A stretch of DNA of 64,000 bases from Notamacropus eugenii (GCF_028372415.1 NC_092875.1:186009022-186073021), one strand, 5' to 3'; numbered from the stretch's first letter, positions 1 to 10,803 are shown. Numbers and translations: made by a program. The notes: generated from the letters alone by a model not told the origin.

Positions 1-860
1 TTAGCTGATCCATGTTCCCATGTCTTATTGCTTTTCCCCAAATGGCCTGTAAGTGTTTCTTGAATCACTGTGATCTCAGCCTCAACAGCCTTGTCTAGTA
101 CTTATTAAAAGCTTTGGCCTGGCCAGTTGACTCACCTGTTGCTTACCTAGGGATGCCGCTGAAGTGGGTTGATGTTGCTAAGCTGTTCTTAATAAGCAGA
201 CCTTTTAAGAGGTGCTCGTTTCCCTTTTAATTGCTTGAGCAAAGCAGGTTTTTCCAGCAGCAAGATGCCTCAAGAGGAGGAGATCTATTGACAACAATCT
301 TATAGGAAAAAAAAAAAACTGTTTGGATTGCTGGTTTCTGTCTGTGGACCATCAGATTGTCCCTTCAGGATCATTTCTCATTGTGACAAATGCTTTTACT
401 CAGCATTGATGTGGACCCCTACATTAGCTTTGGAAACAGATGACATGGGTGTATATAGCTACCAATCAATTACATATTTATAATGCTTCATGGCTTGTAG
501 AAAGCTCTTTCATATGCAGTATCTCTTTTGTTAATAGGAGAGATATCTGTCATCCCTAAATTTGACATGAAATGCTTAAACAGCTGCCTACCTTCCCACC
601 CAAACACTCTCTTTTTCAATGCTCTTTTAATTCTTCCGATTATATTAAAGAGAAAGCTTAATAATAAGGTGGTGATCTTTTTTTGTTTTAATGCAGTCCC
701 TGCTGTACCAGGCAGTGAAAGGCAAGAGTTAGGCATTGGGAGCCAACCAGGGAGCCAGAGCAGGAGCACCCATGTCAGAACACAAAATAAACATTAAAAA
801 TTGCAAATCTGAGGTGCTTTCATGATCATTGTTCTTCTGTAGAACTTATGTGAAACAAAT
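1..860. other. Unique non-coding DNA, no gene seen
   Basis: No repeat family or exon was recognised. Opposite-strand frames of 89 and 93 codons overlap at 488-797 and have no recognisable domain. A pyrimidine-rich run ending in AG at about 680-695 resembles a 3' splice site, but no coding exon follows it. Confidence 0.4.
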
Positions 861-861
861 G

Positions 862-940
862 ACCACTATCTCCATTTTACCATTTGGAAACTGAGACAGA
901 GAGGCTTTAGTGATTTTAAGAAGTGGCACTTTAGCAAATT
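862..940 (-). repeat. MIR fragment
   Basis: The text 'ctccattttaccatttggaaactgagacagagaggc' condensed to its key words (cattttac, gaaactgag, agagaggct) is the antisense of the MIR CORE region. It is short and diverged. Confidence 0.5.
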
Positions 941-1177
941 TGGCAGCAGGACCTTGGCTGGTGCTCACAGTCCCTGTACTGGAATGAGCTCTTTGGACTT
1001 TCAGTTTCATTGTTTAGCAAAACAAAACAGAATTAGAAAAAAAAAATCACTAACAAAACAAAGCAAAACCCAGTGTTTTCCAGTTCAACAGAAACTACTA
1101 TTGGACAAAGGATCTGCCCAGGAATTGTGTAACCAGAACCTGTGACAGTTAATTAAAGGTCCATAAACCAAGAGGAT

Positions 1178-1262
1178 CAAAAACATTTATAAGCAGCTCT
1201 TTTTTTGGGATAGCAATGCCCATCATTGGAGGAGAGGCTGAATATGTTGTGATATATGACCA
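1178..1262 (+). repeat. L1 ORF2/3' end fragment
   Basis: It matches the marsupial L1 ORF2 C-terminal text (tttataagcagctctttttt, then a diverged catcattgg-type phrase and gttgtgatatatga). The same phrase recurs in the next element at 1330-1420 and in the L1 at 9160-9260, so this is a separate partial copy just upstream of another one. Confidence 0.6.
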
Positions 1263-1272
1263 CAACTAGCTC

Positions 1273-1887
1273 TGTATCCTGACAAGATCAAAGAAAAATG
1301 AAAAGGACCCATATGTACAAAAATACTTATAGCAGCTTTTTTTTGTGATGGCAAAGAATTGGAAACCAAGGGGATGACCATTCACTGAGCAATGTATGAA
1401 CAAGTTGTGGTACATGGTTGTGATGGAATACTATCATTCTGTAAAAAACAAACAGATGAAGGGGATGGTTTCAGAAAAACCTGGGAAGATTTATTTGGAC
1501 AGATAGGGAAGTGAGCAAAATCAGGAGAACGTTGTACACAGTAACAACAATATTGTGACAATCACAAAGGCTAGTGGGTGAAAGATTTAGCTACTCTAAA
1601 CAATTCCCAGAGACTGATAAGAAATAATATCCACTCCCAGAGAGACAGAACTGATGAACTCTGAACACAGATTAAAGCATATTTTTTTCCACATTCTTTA
1701 TTTTTCTCCTCCCCCTTTTTTGCAACATGGCTGATGTGGAAATTTGTTTTGCCTGACTTTATATGTATAATGGGTATTGTATTTCTTGCCTTGTAGATAC
1801 ATCAAGGAGGGGCTGGAGAAAGGGAAAGAATTTGGGACTGAAAATAAAAATAAAAACAAACAAAACATTTAAAAAATAGAAAAAAAA
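1273..1887 (+). repeat. 5'-truncated L1 (ORF2 C-terminus, 3'UTR, A-rich tail)
   Basis: It begins in the ORF2 tail ('acaagatcaaagaaaaatg', 'gcaaagaattggaaacca'), runs through the phrase for the conserved 'WYMV..GYYH'-like C-terminus, the CT-rich 3'UTR block with 'gcaacatggctgatgtggaa' and 'gttttgcctgactttatat', and ends in an A-rich tail at about 1840-1887. Frames are broken. 5' truncation is the usual outcome of L1 target-primed reverse transcription. Confidence 0.75.
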
Positions 1888-2400
1888 GTTGTGTTATATG
1901 AATGGGTTGGAGGAAACAAATGAGGAAATAGACGATTTCAAAAAGGCGTATCAAGACTTATACGAACTGATGCAGAGTGAAGAAAGCAGGGCCGGAAGAT
2001 CAACAAATAATATGACTATTATAAAAATAGACAATTTTGAAGAGTTTTACAAACTGATGAAGAATGAAATGAGTAGAATCAGGAGAATAGCTTATACAAT
2101 AACAACAATCTAAAGACAAACAACTTTTAAAGCTATTAGAACAATATTAAATACATTGATCATCAATGATTCCAGAGGACTGATGAGGAAACACATTAGC
2201 CATCACCAGATGATATTCATTGCTGCAATGAGTCTAGGGTGCAGAATATATGTTTTTGTATATTATGCAGGAATTTATTTTGCTTGACTATACATATTTG
2301 TTATGAGAAATTTTCCTTCTTTTATTTCCCCTCTCCCCCAAAAAAGTGGCAGGACAGAAAATAGATTTCTATTATTTAGAAAAAAAACCCCTTTCTTTCA
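1888..2400 (+). repeat. L1 3' end with an internal duplication
   Basis: A second L1 3' end directly follows the A-rich tail of the previous one. The open frame at 1889-2113 (74 codons) is L1 ORF2 C-terminal debris. The motif for 'YELMQSE..S' at about 1958-1990 and its relative 'YKLMKNEMSRIRR' at about 2048-2090 are two versions of one segment, so about 80-90 bp is duplicated in tandem. The 3'UTR marks (tccagaggactgatgaggaa, ttttgcttgactatacat) follow, and the copy ends near 2400. Confidence 0.7.
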
Positions 2401-2547
2401 AAGATAGGTTGGGGGGATGGTACTACAGATTTTAAATGTTGCCTGCACTTTCAGATTAGGTCATTAAATTTTCAGTTTTCTTGTTTTATTGTCTTACAAG
2501 AGAGCTTTCAGGGAATGATGTTAATCTGGAAATGTTTACAGATAGAT

Positions 2548-2640
2548 AGTTCAACTTATTAAACACATTATTTGCTAGGCACTGTGCCAAGAGCTGGGAA
2601 CTCAAATATAATCAACCAAATTACAAATACATAAATAAAG
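2548..2640 (-). repeat. L2 3' end
   Basis: Antisense L2 tail: 'ttattaaacacattatttgc', 'taggcactgtgccaagagct'. This phrase is the most frequent L2 signature in the window. Confidence 0.65.
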
Positions 2641-3070
2641 CTTTTTTTAAAAAAAAGATTTGCCTATTTATGTCCCTTTGCTCTATGTTTTTGGGAAGGA
2701 ATAATAATTTAGGAAATGACAAGCTGTGAAAGACTAGTTAAAAAGAAGCCTTTACCCCAAGTTTGTGTGGTACCCCTGCAGGGACTGCGATCTCACCTCC
2801 CTGTGCTCAGGAAAGCAAACTATTGACTAGGAGAGCCTGGGCAGCTTAAACCAGCCTTCTCACATAAATCCTGGGGGTCAAATTTGCCCCTCGCTGATGG
2901 CAGCATAAGACTGTTACCATCAGGTAGCCCACTGGTCTGGGCTGTAAGCAGGGTGCATTCCTCCCATTTGGGACTTGTCAGTAGGTCTCCACACAACAAT
3001 GAACACTTTTTCTTAGAGGGAAGAATATTGGTAGAGTGGAGAAGGTGTCAAGAGACCTGCTTTCAGGTTT
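2641..3070. other. Unique non-coding DNA, no gene seen
   Basis: No repeat recognised. Overlapping frames of about 76 codons at 2884-3269 run into the neighbouring repeats and show no domain. Confidence 0.35.
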
Positions 3071-3074
3071 CAGG

Positions 3075-3315
3075 GTCAGATTACAGAATCACAGAACTGG
3101 AGCATTTAACCTAGTCCAACCTTTAAATGAAAAGAATCCCCACCATAACATGCCAGCAAGTGGTCCTTCAGGGTCTACTCAAATACCTAGGAGTAGGAAA
3201 ACCAATCACCTCTCAAGGCAGTCCATTCCATTTTGGATAGACCCAATAACGTTCTCATCTGTGAAATGAGGAGGTTGGACTGAATGACCTCTGCTATTTT
3301 TATTTTATGGTTCTA
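3075..3315. repeat. MIR3-like or unclassified old dispersed repeat
   Basis: It begins with 'agaatcacagaactggagca' and 'cctagtccaacc', the phrase family that also begins the 33-bp repeats at 10 kb, and ends with 'aatgaggaggttggactgaa', the 3' part of MIR3-type elements. The middle (3140-3250) was not assigned. Confidence 0.45.
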
Positions 3316-3319
3316 GTAT

Positions 3320-3458
3320 TGGTTTCTGTTAGAATGTAAGCTCTTTGGGGACAGGAACTGGTTTTTTTTTTTGTTTTTTTTTTTTGCTTACATTTGTATT
3401 TCCAACACTTTGCACAGTGCCTGGCACATAGTAAATGCTTAACAAATATTTTATTTAT
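3320..3458 (+). repeat. L2 3' tail
   Basis: Sense L2 tail: 'gtaagctctttggggacagg', 'cacagtgcctggcacatagt', 'aaatgcttaacaaata', with an expanded T-run in the middle. Confidence 0.75.
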
Positions 3459-4435
3459 CCAGGTACTTCAAACATAGAAAAGACACTTGATTCTCCTTTG
3501 GCCGGGCCATCTTTCCCCCTTTATTATTTTGTGATTCCTAAGCTTTCGAGAGTCCTATTCAAAATTTGCTTGGGTCTCCAATTTTTAAAAAATATTTTCT
3601 GCCTTTAGTCATTCTTCTTTCTCTTTTTTTTTGCTCCTCAAATCCTTGATCTGAAAGAAAACTGAAGCACCTTTAGCTTATCCTCAGTCCTTTACCTTAA
3701 GGATCATTATAATTCATCTCTCTTTGCACTCTCATTTTCATGGATCCTAAGATCATAGATCTCTGGGAGGAGTCTCTGAATTAACCTAGTTTGGGGCTTA
3801 TTTATTTTTACTTCTCCCTTAAGTAACAAATATTTGCAGAATAAATAAAACTTCAGATATAAAACGTGCCTTCTGATTTCTGAATATCATTATGTTTCTG
3901 CTAATTTCTTTAATTCCTGAACTATAAGTCAGAGCTTGTCTTAATCCAAAAAGAATTAGGACCCAACCTGGATCAGCTCATAAGATGAGACACTATGTCC
4001 AGCACCTAGATAGCCAGCATAGAAACTCACTTTTTGTAGAAATATGAATGGGGAGCAAAGGGAAATTGTGATCCTATCAGCAAGAGAATTTTCTAACCAT
4101 ATTTCAGCCAGAGCCTTTGTTTCCCCTCTGGTCAGATTTGGGGCTATTTAGCCCAGAGTAATTCACTCCTTACTTTATAGCCTAATCTCCACATGGTTTA
4201 TGTAAGTGGCTAATTGGAAAAGCCTCAGCCACTACTCTCAGAGAGATGGGCCTGGCACCATTTCTCAATTAATTTGATGAGCTGTAGTACTTTTTAGAGG
4301 CTCTTAAAGGTGCTATTCTGCTCTTTTATAGAACTAGAGAAAGATAGAGCCAGAAGCTACCTAAGAACATAGATTATCATTTCTTACCTATCCTTAATCA
4401 TGGAATGGGGATTGCCTCAGTCAAACTGAGACCTG
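3459..4435. other. Non-coding DNA, nothing recognised
   Basis: No repeat or exon was recognised. A-rich and T-rich patches are present but no long open frame. Confidence 0.35.
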
Positions 4436-4666
4436 TTAAAGACCTTAGCTTAAAAAGACCAAGGTCTCCCATTGCATCCAGGGCCATCTCCAGTCATCTT
4501 GATCTATATTTGGCCACTTGTCCCAGATGTCTCTGGAAGAAAAAGTGAGGCTGGTGACTTTGCATAGCCTTCCCTCACTTAAATCCAATTCACTTGCATA
4601 TCATGGCATCACCTCCCTGATGTCATGGTCCTCTTCAAGAACAAAGGATAAACAACAACAGATTAT
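4436..4666 (+). repeat. CAACA-tailed SINE-like retroelement, sense copy
   Basis: The copy runs from 'ccaaggtctcccattgcatc' through 'gccatctccagtcatcttga' and 'gtgaggctggtgactttgca' to the 3' end 'caaaggataaacaacaaca'. Antisense relatives lie at 45033-45564 and about 61825-62090. The copy at 45 kb is about 532 bp, so this one looks 5'-truncated. Its last 35 bp resemble the 3' end of the LINE whose antisense copies start at 48796, 52335 and about 23310. I do not know the official family name. Confidence 0.7.
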
Positions 4667-4745
4667 CAAAGATGAAAGATATCTGAGGACACAGATAGTC
4701 AAAGCTGACGGGTACCTTAGAACAAGGGTATCAAACTCAAATAGA
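4667..4745 (+). repeat. 33-bp-type phrase repeats, short cluster
   Basis: About two degenerate units of the phrase 'gtcaaagctga..ggtacctt' occur. They are related to the better preserved array at 9961-10125. Confidence 0.5.
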
Positions 4746-4814
4746 AAATCATTAAACTGTAATAAGGGTCCCCGAAGGCTGCATGTTCACTCAGAAAGTC
4801 ACTTATTAACATTA

Positions 4815-4940
4815 TTTCTGTTCTAGTGTATTTTGTTATTTATTTTATTTTGTTATTTAATTTATCATTTATTTATATTATATATTATGCTATTTATTTA
4901 TATAACATTTATATTATATTATATGCTATATGTATTATAC
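4815..4940. repeat. AT-rich low-complexity tract
   Basis: The tract is almost pure A/T, built from tattta and tatatta words. Confidence 0.85.
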
Positions 4941-4980
4941 AAAATTTAATTTCATTACATTTTAATCTGGGCATGACATA

Positions 4981-5075
4981 ATGAGAACCACCCACATGCT
5001 TGACACTTCTGCCTTAGAGTATAGACCACCAAAGCTGAAAGGTACATTAAAACATGGAATATCAGAACTGGGATT
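4981..5075 (+). repeat. 33-bp-type phrase repeats, short cluster
   Basis: About three diverged units ('accaccaaagctgaaaggta', 'aaacatggaatatcagaact') of the array type at 9961-10125. It gives an open frame because 33 is a multiple of three; no coding claim is made. Confidence 0.5.
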
Positions 5076-5127
5076 TCTGGTTAAGAGGGCTACCTGGATG
5101 GAAGCAGACTGTCAGACTCCCATATTT

Positions 5128-5492
5128 ATGTTTGTCACTCAGTCATGTCTGACTCTTCATGATCCCATGGACCATAGCATGCCAGGCCCTATCTCTTGAA
5201 GTCTGCCCAACTTCATGTTCATTGCTTCCATAACATTATCTATCCATTTTATCCTCTGTCAGACCCTTTTTCTTTTACCTTCACTCCTTCCCAACATCAG
5301 GGCATTTTCCTAAGTGTCCTGTCTTCTCCTTCTGTGGTCAAAGTATTTAAGCTTCATCTTCAGTATCTGGCCTTCCAGTGAATAGCCTGAATTAATTTCT
5401 TTAAGTATTGACTAATTTGATCTCCTTGCTGTTGAAGGGGCTTTCAAAAGTCTTCTCTAGCACTACAATTTGAAAGTGTCGATTCAAAGGAA
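5128..5492 (-). repeat. BovB-like RTE LINE, 3' region
   Basis: Read on the plus strand it follows the familiar antisense text of BovB-type RTE 3' regions in order: 'gtcatgtctgactcttcatg', 'atcccatggaccatagcatg', 'catcagggcattttcc', 'gcttcatcttcagtatctgg', 'gatctccttgctgttgaagg', 'tcttctctagcactacaatt'. The first 40 bp (its 3' terminus) also match the 3' tails of the WSINE1-type SINEs in this window. The copy is frame-broken. Confidence 0.7.
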
Positions 5493-6329
5493 AGTCCTAA
5501 GTGTCTATAGAGGTCTTTGTGGGCAAGGTGATGTCTCTGCTTTTTTTAGTATACTGTTTAGATGTGCCATAGGTTTCCTTCTAAGGAGCAAGTGTCTTTT
5601 AATTTTATGGCTTAATTTCATATGTTGGTACTCTAGCAAAAACCTGAAATTCATACCAGACTGAATAATGATCAAGAGATACAATGAGAAATTATTGTGG
5701 CTTTTTTCCATCCCAGAACTACATAAAAATAGTCAGCCAGAAGCCCAAGAAAGGAGGTTGCTAGCAAAACCAATTCTAGCACAGGCAAATAAATTGGCAT
5801 TTTATAGAAGTACCCAGAGACAGGGCAGACATGTATAGCCTGCAATGTTTAGTGTCAAGAAGTAGCACAAATGAAGAGTTTAAGGAAACTCAAGGGTGGT
5901 CAGAAAGTCCCAGGTTGGTTAGAAACTTATGCAATGGACCTTGGAAACCACTGAAAGTGGTAGGTACCAGTGTGACATGTCAGTGTTCCTATTAAGATGT
6001 CCCAGATAGCCAGGGGCTAAAAAATTCCTAGCACCCTATTCTGAGATACCATAGAGAAATCCAACAATATGAGCATCAAAGATTCAGGGAAGCTTAACCT
6101 CAGGAGGTAGAGGTTAGTGCAGGAACCCAGCTGACCCAGGGGAGAGACCAAGCAAGGTCTATCACCTTACCCAAAAGCATATCAGAAGGAGGAACCTGGC
6201 TTTGGCATAAAACCCCAATTTAGGAACTAAAGCTGGAGAGACAAATGAAAGAAAAAACTAATCAGTATATTTTTTTTTAAAAAAATTGTAGATCTAGAGA
6301 CACCCTAAAATCTAGCCCAGAAGGCGAAA
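5493..6329. other. Non-coding DNA, possibly an old L1/HAL1 5'UTR
   Basis: From about 5700 the text (gccagaagcccaagaaagg, acccagagacagggcagaca) resembles a marsupial L1 5'UTR and leads directly into ORF1-like sequence. Divergence is too high to be sure. 5493-5700 is unassigned. Confidence 0.35.
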
Positions 6330-7900
6330 TATACTCTATAAGAACTTCAAGCATAGATTCAAAGGAAAAAATGGATCTTCCACAAGGACTCATGAATACT
6401 TAGAAGAAATGGACCAAGAGATCAAAAATAAAGAATAGACCCAAAGATAGTAAAATCTCTGGAGGAAAGAATTGGAAAGTGTAGCTTTGTAGCTCAAGTA
6501 GCTTAGAAGAGAGAGTAGCAAACTTTAGTTAAATAATGGACTCTCTAAAAGCTAGAGTGGATCAAACAAATCAGTGAATCCATGAAGTGTCAAGAAATCT
6601 TAGAATAATATAAAGATTAAAAAAAGAATAAGATACAAGATGTCTGATATAAACACAACTGATCTGGAAAACAGATAATTCAGGAATCACTGGACTCTCT
6701 AAATCCCTGATTTAAAAAACAGTCTGTACACTATATTTCAAGGATTTGTAAATCAAAACTGCTTAGTTCTATTAGAATCAGAGGGCAAAGTAGTACCGCT
6801 TAAAGAATCATTCAAAAGAAAAGTTCTAGGAATGTCATAGCCAAAATCCAGAGATCCTATATCAAAGAAAAAATACTTCAACTATGTAGAAAGGAGTTCA
6901 AAAACCAAGGAACCAAAGTCTGGATCACACAAGAGGTACCTAGAAAGAGAGGGCAAATTGGAAGGGGCTATATGATGATATATAGTGCTAACATTCTAAT
7001 AGAGGAAGAAGAAACAAATGTCCCACTAGAACTTTAATGTCTTCAGTGGGTTTTGAAGGAGTTAAATAAGGAAAAGAGAGAACTGGAGGTGGGAGCATGT
7101 AGTATGTGGATTGATTTTGCTGTCAAAGTTTTAATAGGAGAAATAGAAAGGAAGATAAAAGGAGGGATATACTAGTGTAGAAATGAGGAAGGAGGAGGAA
7201 GTGGAGCTTGGTATTTTTCATAATTGGGGTATATGAGAAGAAGAGTATATGAATACGGAGGAAAGGGTAGGTGGAACAGCAGTCAGGTGAACCTCCCTCT
7301 AATCTGAATCAAAGGAGGTTTGCACACACACATAAAGCAGTATGTGTAGAAATATATCAAACTCAAAAATGAAATAAGCAGGGTTAGGAAAGGCGGGCTC
7401 AACAGGGAAAGGGTGGCATCAGGTAAAAGATGCTTCCTCATCCTGAAGTGGGAATTAAAAGGGGGAAAGAAAAAAAAGCAAAAACTGGAATCTAAAGGGA
7501 TATCTTAGGACTCTGCCTAAATAATTGGGGAATGGTTGAATGAATTGTGGTATGTGAATACAACAGAATAGTATCATTTTTAAGAAATGATGAAAGAGAT
7601 GATTTCACAGAATTCTGGGCAGTATGAACTGAGGCAGAGTGAAGTGTGCATGTCCAGAAGAATAGTCCATATGAGGACAATATTATTGTAAAGAAAAACA
7701 GCTTTGAAAGAATTAAGAAAGACCAGCAATGTCTCTGGAGGACCTAAGTGGATTATGTGGATTAATTTGGCTTGACTATGTTTATTTGTTACAAATTTTT
7801 TCTTTCCCCACTCTTGGCTTTTAAATGGGAGGTGGTTTTGAGGAAAACAGAGAGGGTAAGTAAGAGTTTTAACCAAAAAAAAAAAAACAGGACCATTAAA
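6330..7900 (+). repeat. HAL1-like element (degenerate ORF1 joined to L1 3' end)
   Basis: 6330-6950 aligns by eye with the L1 ORF1 at 36.2-36.9 kb: 'aactgatctggaaaacagat', 'tcactggactctctaaatcc', 'tcaaagaaaaaatacttcaa'. 7505-7900 is the L1 3' end: 'taattggggaatggttgaat', 'atttggcttgactatgttta'. Between them is about 550 bp of purine-rich text and no reverse transcriptase. ORF1 joined to a 3' end without ORF2 is the architecture of HAL1 ('half L1'). Many stops and indels show it is old. Confidence 0.6.
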
Positions 7901-8089
7901 ATATTTTTTAATGTTTGGAAGAAAGCTTAACAGATTATTTTCAAAAGTAACTTGTAGAATTTATATATAGTGTTTTTTTAAATGCAAGGAGAAGATAAGG
8001 TAATAGGGATAGGGTGAAAAGAGAGGCTGAGAAGGAAAAGAGTGAGTAAAAATTAGATGGAGGGAAATTCACAAATAGTAATTATGACT

Positions 8090-9797
8090 TTGAATGTGAA
8101 TTAGAAAAAATAAAACTCATTTGGAAAAATAAAAAGTCAAGAATATAAAAAAAATAATGAAAAAAGTGTAAAGGAAGGAGAAATATTTACCAGTACCAGA
8201 TCTTAAACTGAATTACAAGGCAGTAATTATCAAAACTATTTGGTCCTGGCTAAGAAACAGAAAGGTAGATCAATGGAATAGAGTAGGTTAACATTTACAG
8301 TAGCAAATAAACCTAATAATATTGTATTTGATAAGTGTAAAGACTTAAGACTTTTGGATAAGAATTCATATTTGGTAAGAATTGTTGGAAAAACTAGAAA
8401 GCAGTATGACAGAAACTGGGCATAGAGCAATATCTTACACCATTTGCCAAGATGAGGTCAAAACGGTTAGATGACCTAGATATAAAGTGAGATTTTACAA
8501 GAAAATTAGAAGAACATGAAACTTATTACTTATCAAATTTATGGATAGGTGAACAATTTATGAATAAACAAGATATTGAGAATAAAGTTAGGTATAAAGT
8601 GAATGATTTTGATTACATTACATTAAAAAGCTTTTGTACAACTAAAACAAATATAGCCAAGATGAGAAGGAAAGAAGAAAATTTGGAAAAAAATTTCTAT
8701 AGATGGTTTATCAGATAAGGGTCTAATATTTTAAATATATTAAAGAAATCTGTCAAATCTATAAGAATATGAACCATTCTCCAATTGATAAATGATCAAA
8801 GGATATGAACAGGCAATTTTCCAGTGAAGAAATCAAAACATTATATGAAAACATATGAAAAAATGCCCTAAATAATTATTGATTAGAGAAATGCAAATTA
8901 AAGCAAACTTGAGATATCATTTTATACCTACCAAATTGGTCAAAATGATAGAAGTGGAAAGTGACAAATGTTGGAGGGGATGTGAAAAAATTGCGACACT
9001 AATTCATTGTTAGTGGAATTGTGAATTGATCCAACCATTTTGGAGAGCAATCTAGAATTATGCCTAAAGAGATATTAAATTACCTGTACTCTTTGATCCA
9101 ACAACTCCACCACTTGGTTTATTTCTGAAGATAATTAGAGACAAAGAACTTATACGTTCTAAAATGTTTAAAGCAGCTCTCTTTGTGGTGGCAAAGAACT
9201 GGAAATTGCAGGGATGCCCAACAATTGGGGACTGGCTCCATAAGTTGCATATGTTTGTGATGGGATACTACTGTGCTATAAGAAATGATAAGTTCAATGA
9301 TCTTAGAAAAAACATGGGAGGACTTGCCCAAAATAATGTAGTGAAATCATCAGAACCTGGAGACCATTGTATACAGTAATAGCAATATAGTTTTAAGAAT
9401 GACTTTGAGAGATTAAGTTATTTTGACTATTATAAATACCCAAATGACCTATAAAGGACATATGAAGAAAGATGCCATCTGCCTCCAGAGAAAGAACTGA
9501 TAAACAGAAGAATGTACAGAATAATTTTACATCTCTCTGTCTCTATTTGTCTCTCTCTCTGTGCATGTGTATATGCGTATTTATATACATATCTATTTGT
9601 GTCTAATGATAGCCATATCTAGGGGCAGGGAGGGGGTATAAAAAAAGAAATTTACATGATAATTTTGTTGCATATTTGAACGGAATTGCAAGTTGTGTGT
9701 AGTAGATGTGCAGTTTCATGTGCAATCATCTTTTTTATTGTACTGTGTTATGGAAATGCTTATTTTATTCCATGAATTAAAAATAAAATAAAAAACT
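8090..9797 (+). repeat. 5'-truncated L1 (ORF2 C-terminal part and 3'UTR)
   Basis: The copy enters ORF2 downstream of the catalytic reverse transcriptase ('aaaactcatttggaaaaat') and continues through 'ggtagatcaatggaatagag', 'tctccaattgataaatgatc', 'gcaaattaaagcaaacttga', 'gttggaggggatgtgaaaaa', 'cagctctctttgtggtggca' and the 3'UTR, ending near 9797 in an A/T-rich tail. The longest open pieces are 64-71 codons, so ORF2 is dead. It is the longest sense L1 ORF2 segment in the window. Confidence 0.8.
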
Positions 9798-9940
9798 GCA
9801 AAGTTTATGAAATAGAGATTCACAGGTTTGTATATAACTTTTTTTGCATTCTACTGTGTAAATAGGTTGCTTTTTTGGGGGGAGGGGTGTTTGTAAAGTT
9901 CCAACTATAAAAGACTAATGTTTTAAAGAGAAAAAAAAGG

Positions 9941-10146
9941 CAGAGTTTCAAGGAACCTTAGATGATAGAATGTAAGATCTGGAAAGAACTTCAGAACATC
10001 GACTGTCAAAATTGAAAGAGACCTTAGAACGCAGAATTTCAGAGCTCAATGGGGCCTTAGAACATGGAATGTCAAAGTTAGAAGGGATCCCAGAACATAG
10101 ATTGTCAAAGCTAAAAGGTGCCTTTGAATATGGAGTGAAAGGCTGG
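9941..10146 (+). repeat. 33-bp tandem repeat, about 5 units
   Basis: Five units start at 9961, 9994, 10027, 10060 and 10093, each 33 bp of the form 'gaacat.gaatgtcaaagct' + 'gaaggg.cctta', with partial units on each side. Units differ from each other by roughly 20-35%. The period is 11 codons, which creates the 64-codon frame at 10012-10206 with repeated E-H-x-x-S-K-L-x-G-x blocks; that frame runs out of the repeat and shows no sign of being a gene. Similar units occur at 4667-4745, 4981-5075, 10400-10443 and 10700-10800. Confidence 0.8.
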
Positions 10147-10169
10147 AGGCAGGGCTATGCTGGAGTCAG

Positions 10170-10395
10170 CTCAAACTGGATTCAAACTGACAAATTTTCA
10201 GCGTGAGCATTTACACCTCAGAAATCAGCAAACTCTACAAACCCAGGCTTGATTTATTCTTTTGTTAATTGTGTAGGCTTAAAAAAAAAGTGGAGGAGAA
10301 AATATTTATAATGCAGATTAAATAAAGTGTATTGTCTTTTTTTTTTCTTTTTTTGAAGGGCCAGTTGCTAAATATTTGCCAGCTCACTAGTGGCT
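10170..10395. repeat. Unclassified dispersed repeat, copy 1
   Basis: It shares a series of landmarks in the same order with 40415-40670: 'aaattttcagcgtgagcatt', 'cctcagaaatcagcaaactc', 'gattaaataaagtg', 'ggccagttgctaaatatttg', 'gctggacg'. It contains long T and A runs. It may be a non-autonomous DNA transposon but no terminal repeats were confirmed. Confidence 0.6.
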
Positions 10396-10445
10396 GGACG
10401 TGACCTTAGAACATGGATGATAAGAGCTGGAAGAGACCTTTCATT
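10396..10445 (+). repeat. Single 33-bp phrase unit
   Basis: One unit ('gaacatggatgataagagct', 'ggaagagaccttt') of the type arrayed at 9961-10125, between the unclassified repeat and the SINE. Confidence 0.5.
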
Positions 10446-10692
10446 GTTCTTTGTTGGTCAGTTTTTTCAGTCATGTCCAACTCTTTGTGACCTCTTTGAG
10501 GTTTTCTTGGCAAAGACAATGGAGTGGTTTGCCATTTCCTTCTCCAGTTCATTTTATAGATGAGCAAACTGGGGCAAACAGGGTTAAGTAACTTACCCAG
10601 AGTTATACAGGTAATGTCTGAGGCCAGATTTGAACTCAGGAAGATGAGTCTTCCTAACTCCAGGACTGGCACTGTATTCTTTGAGTCCTCTT
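10446..10692 (-). repeat. WSINE1-type CORE-SINE
   Basis: Antisense copy, nearly complete: 3' tail 'gtcatgtccaactctttgtg', CORE 'gagcaaactggggcaaacag', tRNA-like head ending near 10690. The antisense B-box region is 'gatttgaactcaggaagatg'. Confidence 0.85.
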
Positions 10693-10803
10693 GTTGCATA
10701 AAATATCAGAGATAGAGTGAACTTTAGAACATAGACTATAAATGCTAGAAGGAAACTTACTTAGAACATAGACTATAGAACTTAAAGGGACTTTAGAGAT
10801 TCT
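10693..10803 (+). repeat. 33-bp-type phrase repeats
   Basis: Three units with the words 'tagaacatagactata' and 'aactta/acttta' are spaced about 33 bp apart. Same type as 9961-10125. Confidence 0.65.

Noticed and set aside
680..800. Exon after a polypyrimidine tract
   Set aside because: The following frame has no recognisable protein, and no donor site or partner exon was found.
10012..10206. Small leucine-rich or coiled-coil protein from the 33-bp repeat
   Set aside because: The frame follows the tandem period and related units elsewhere carry stops and indels.
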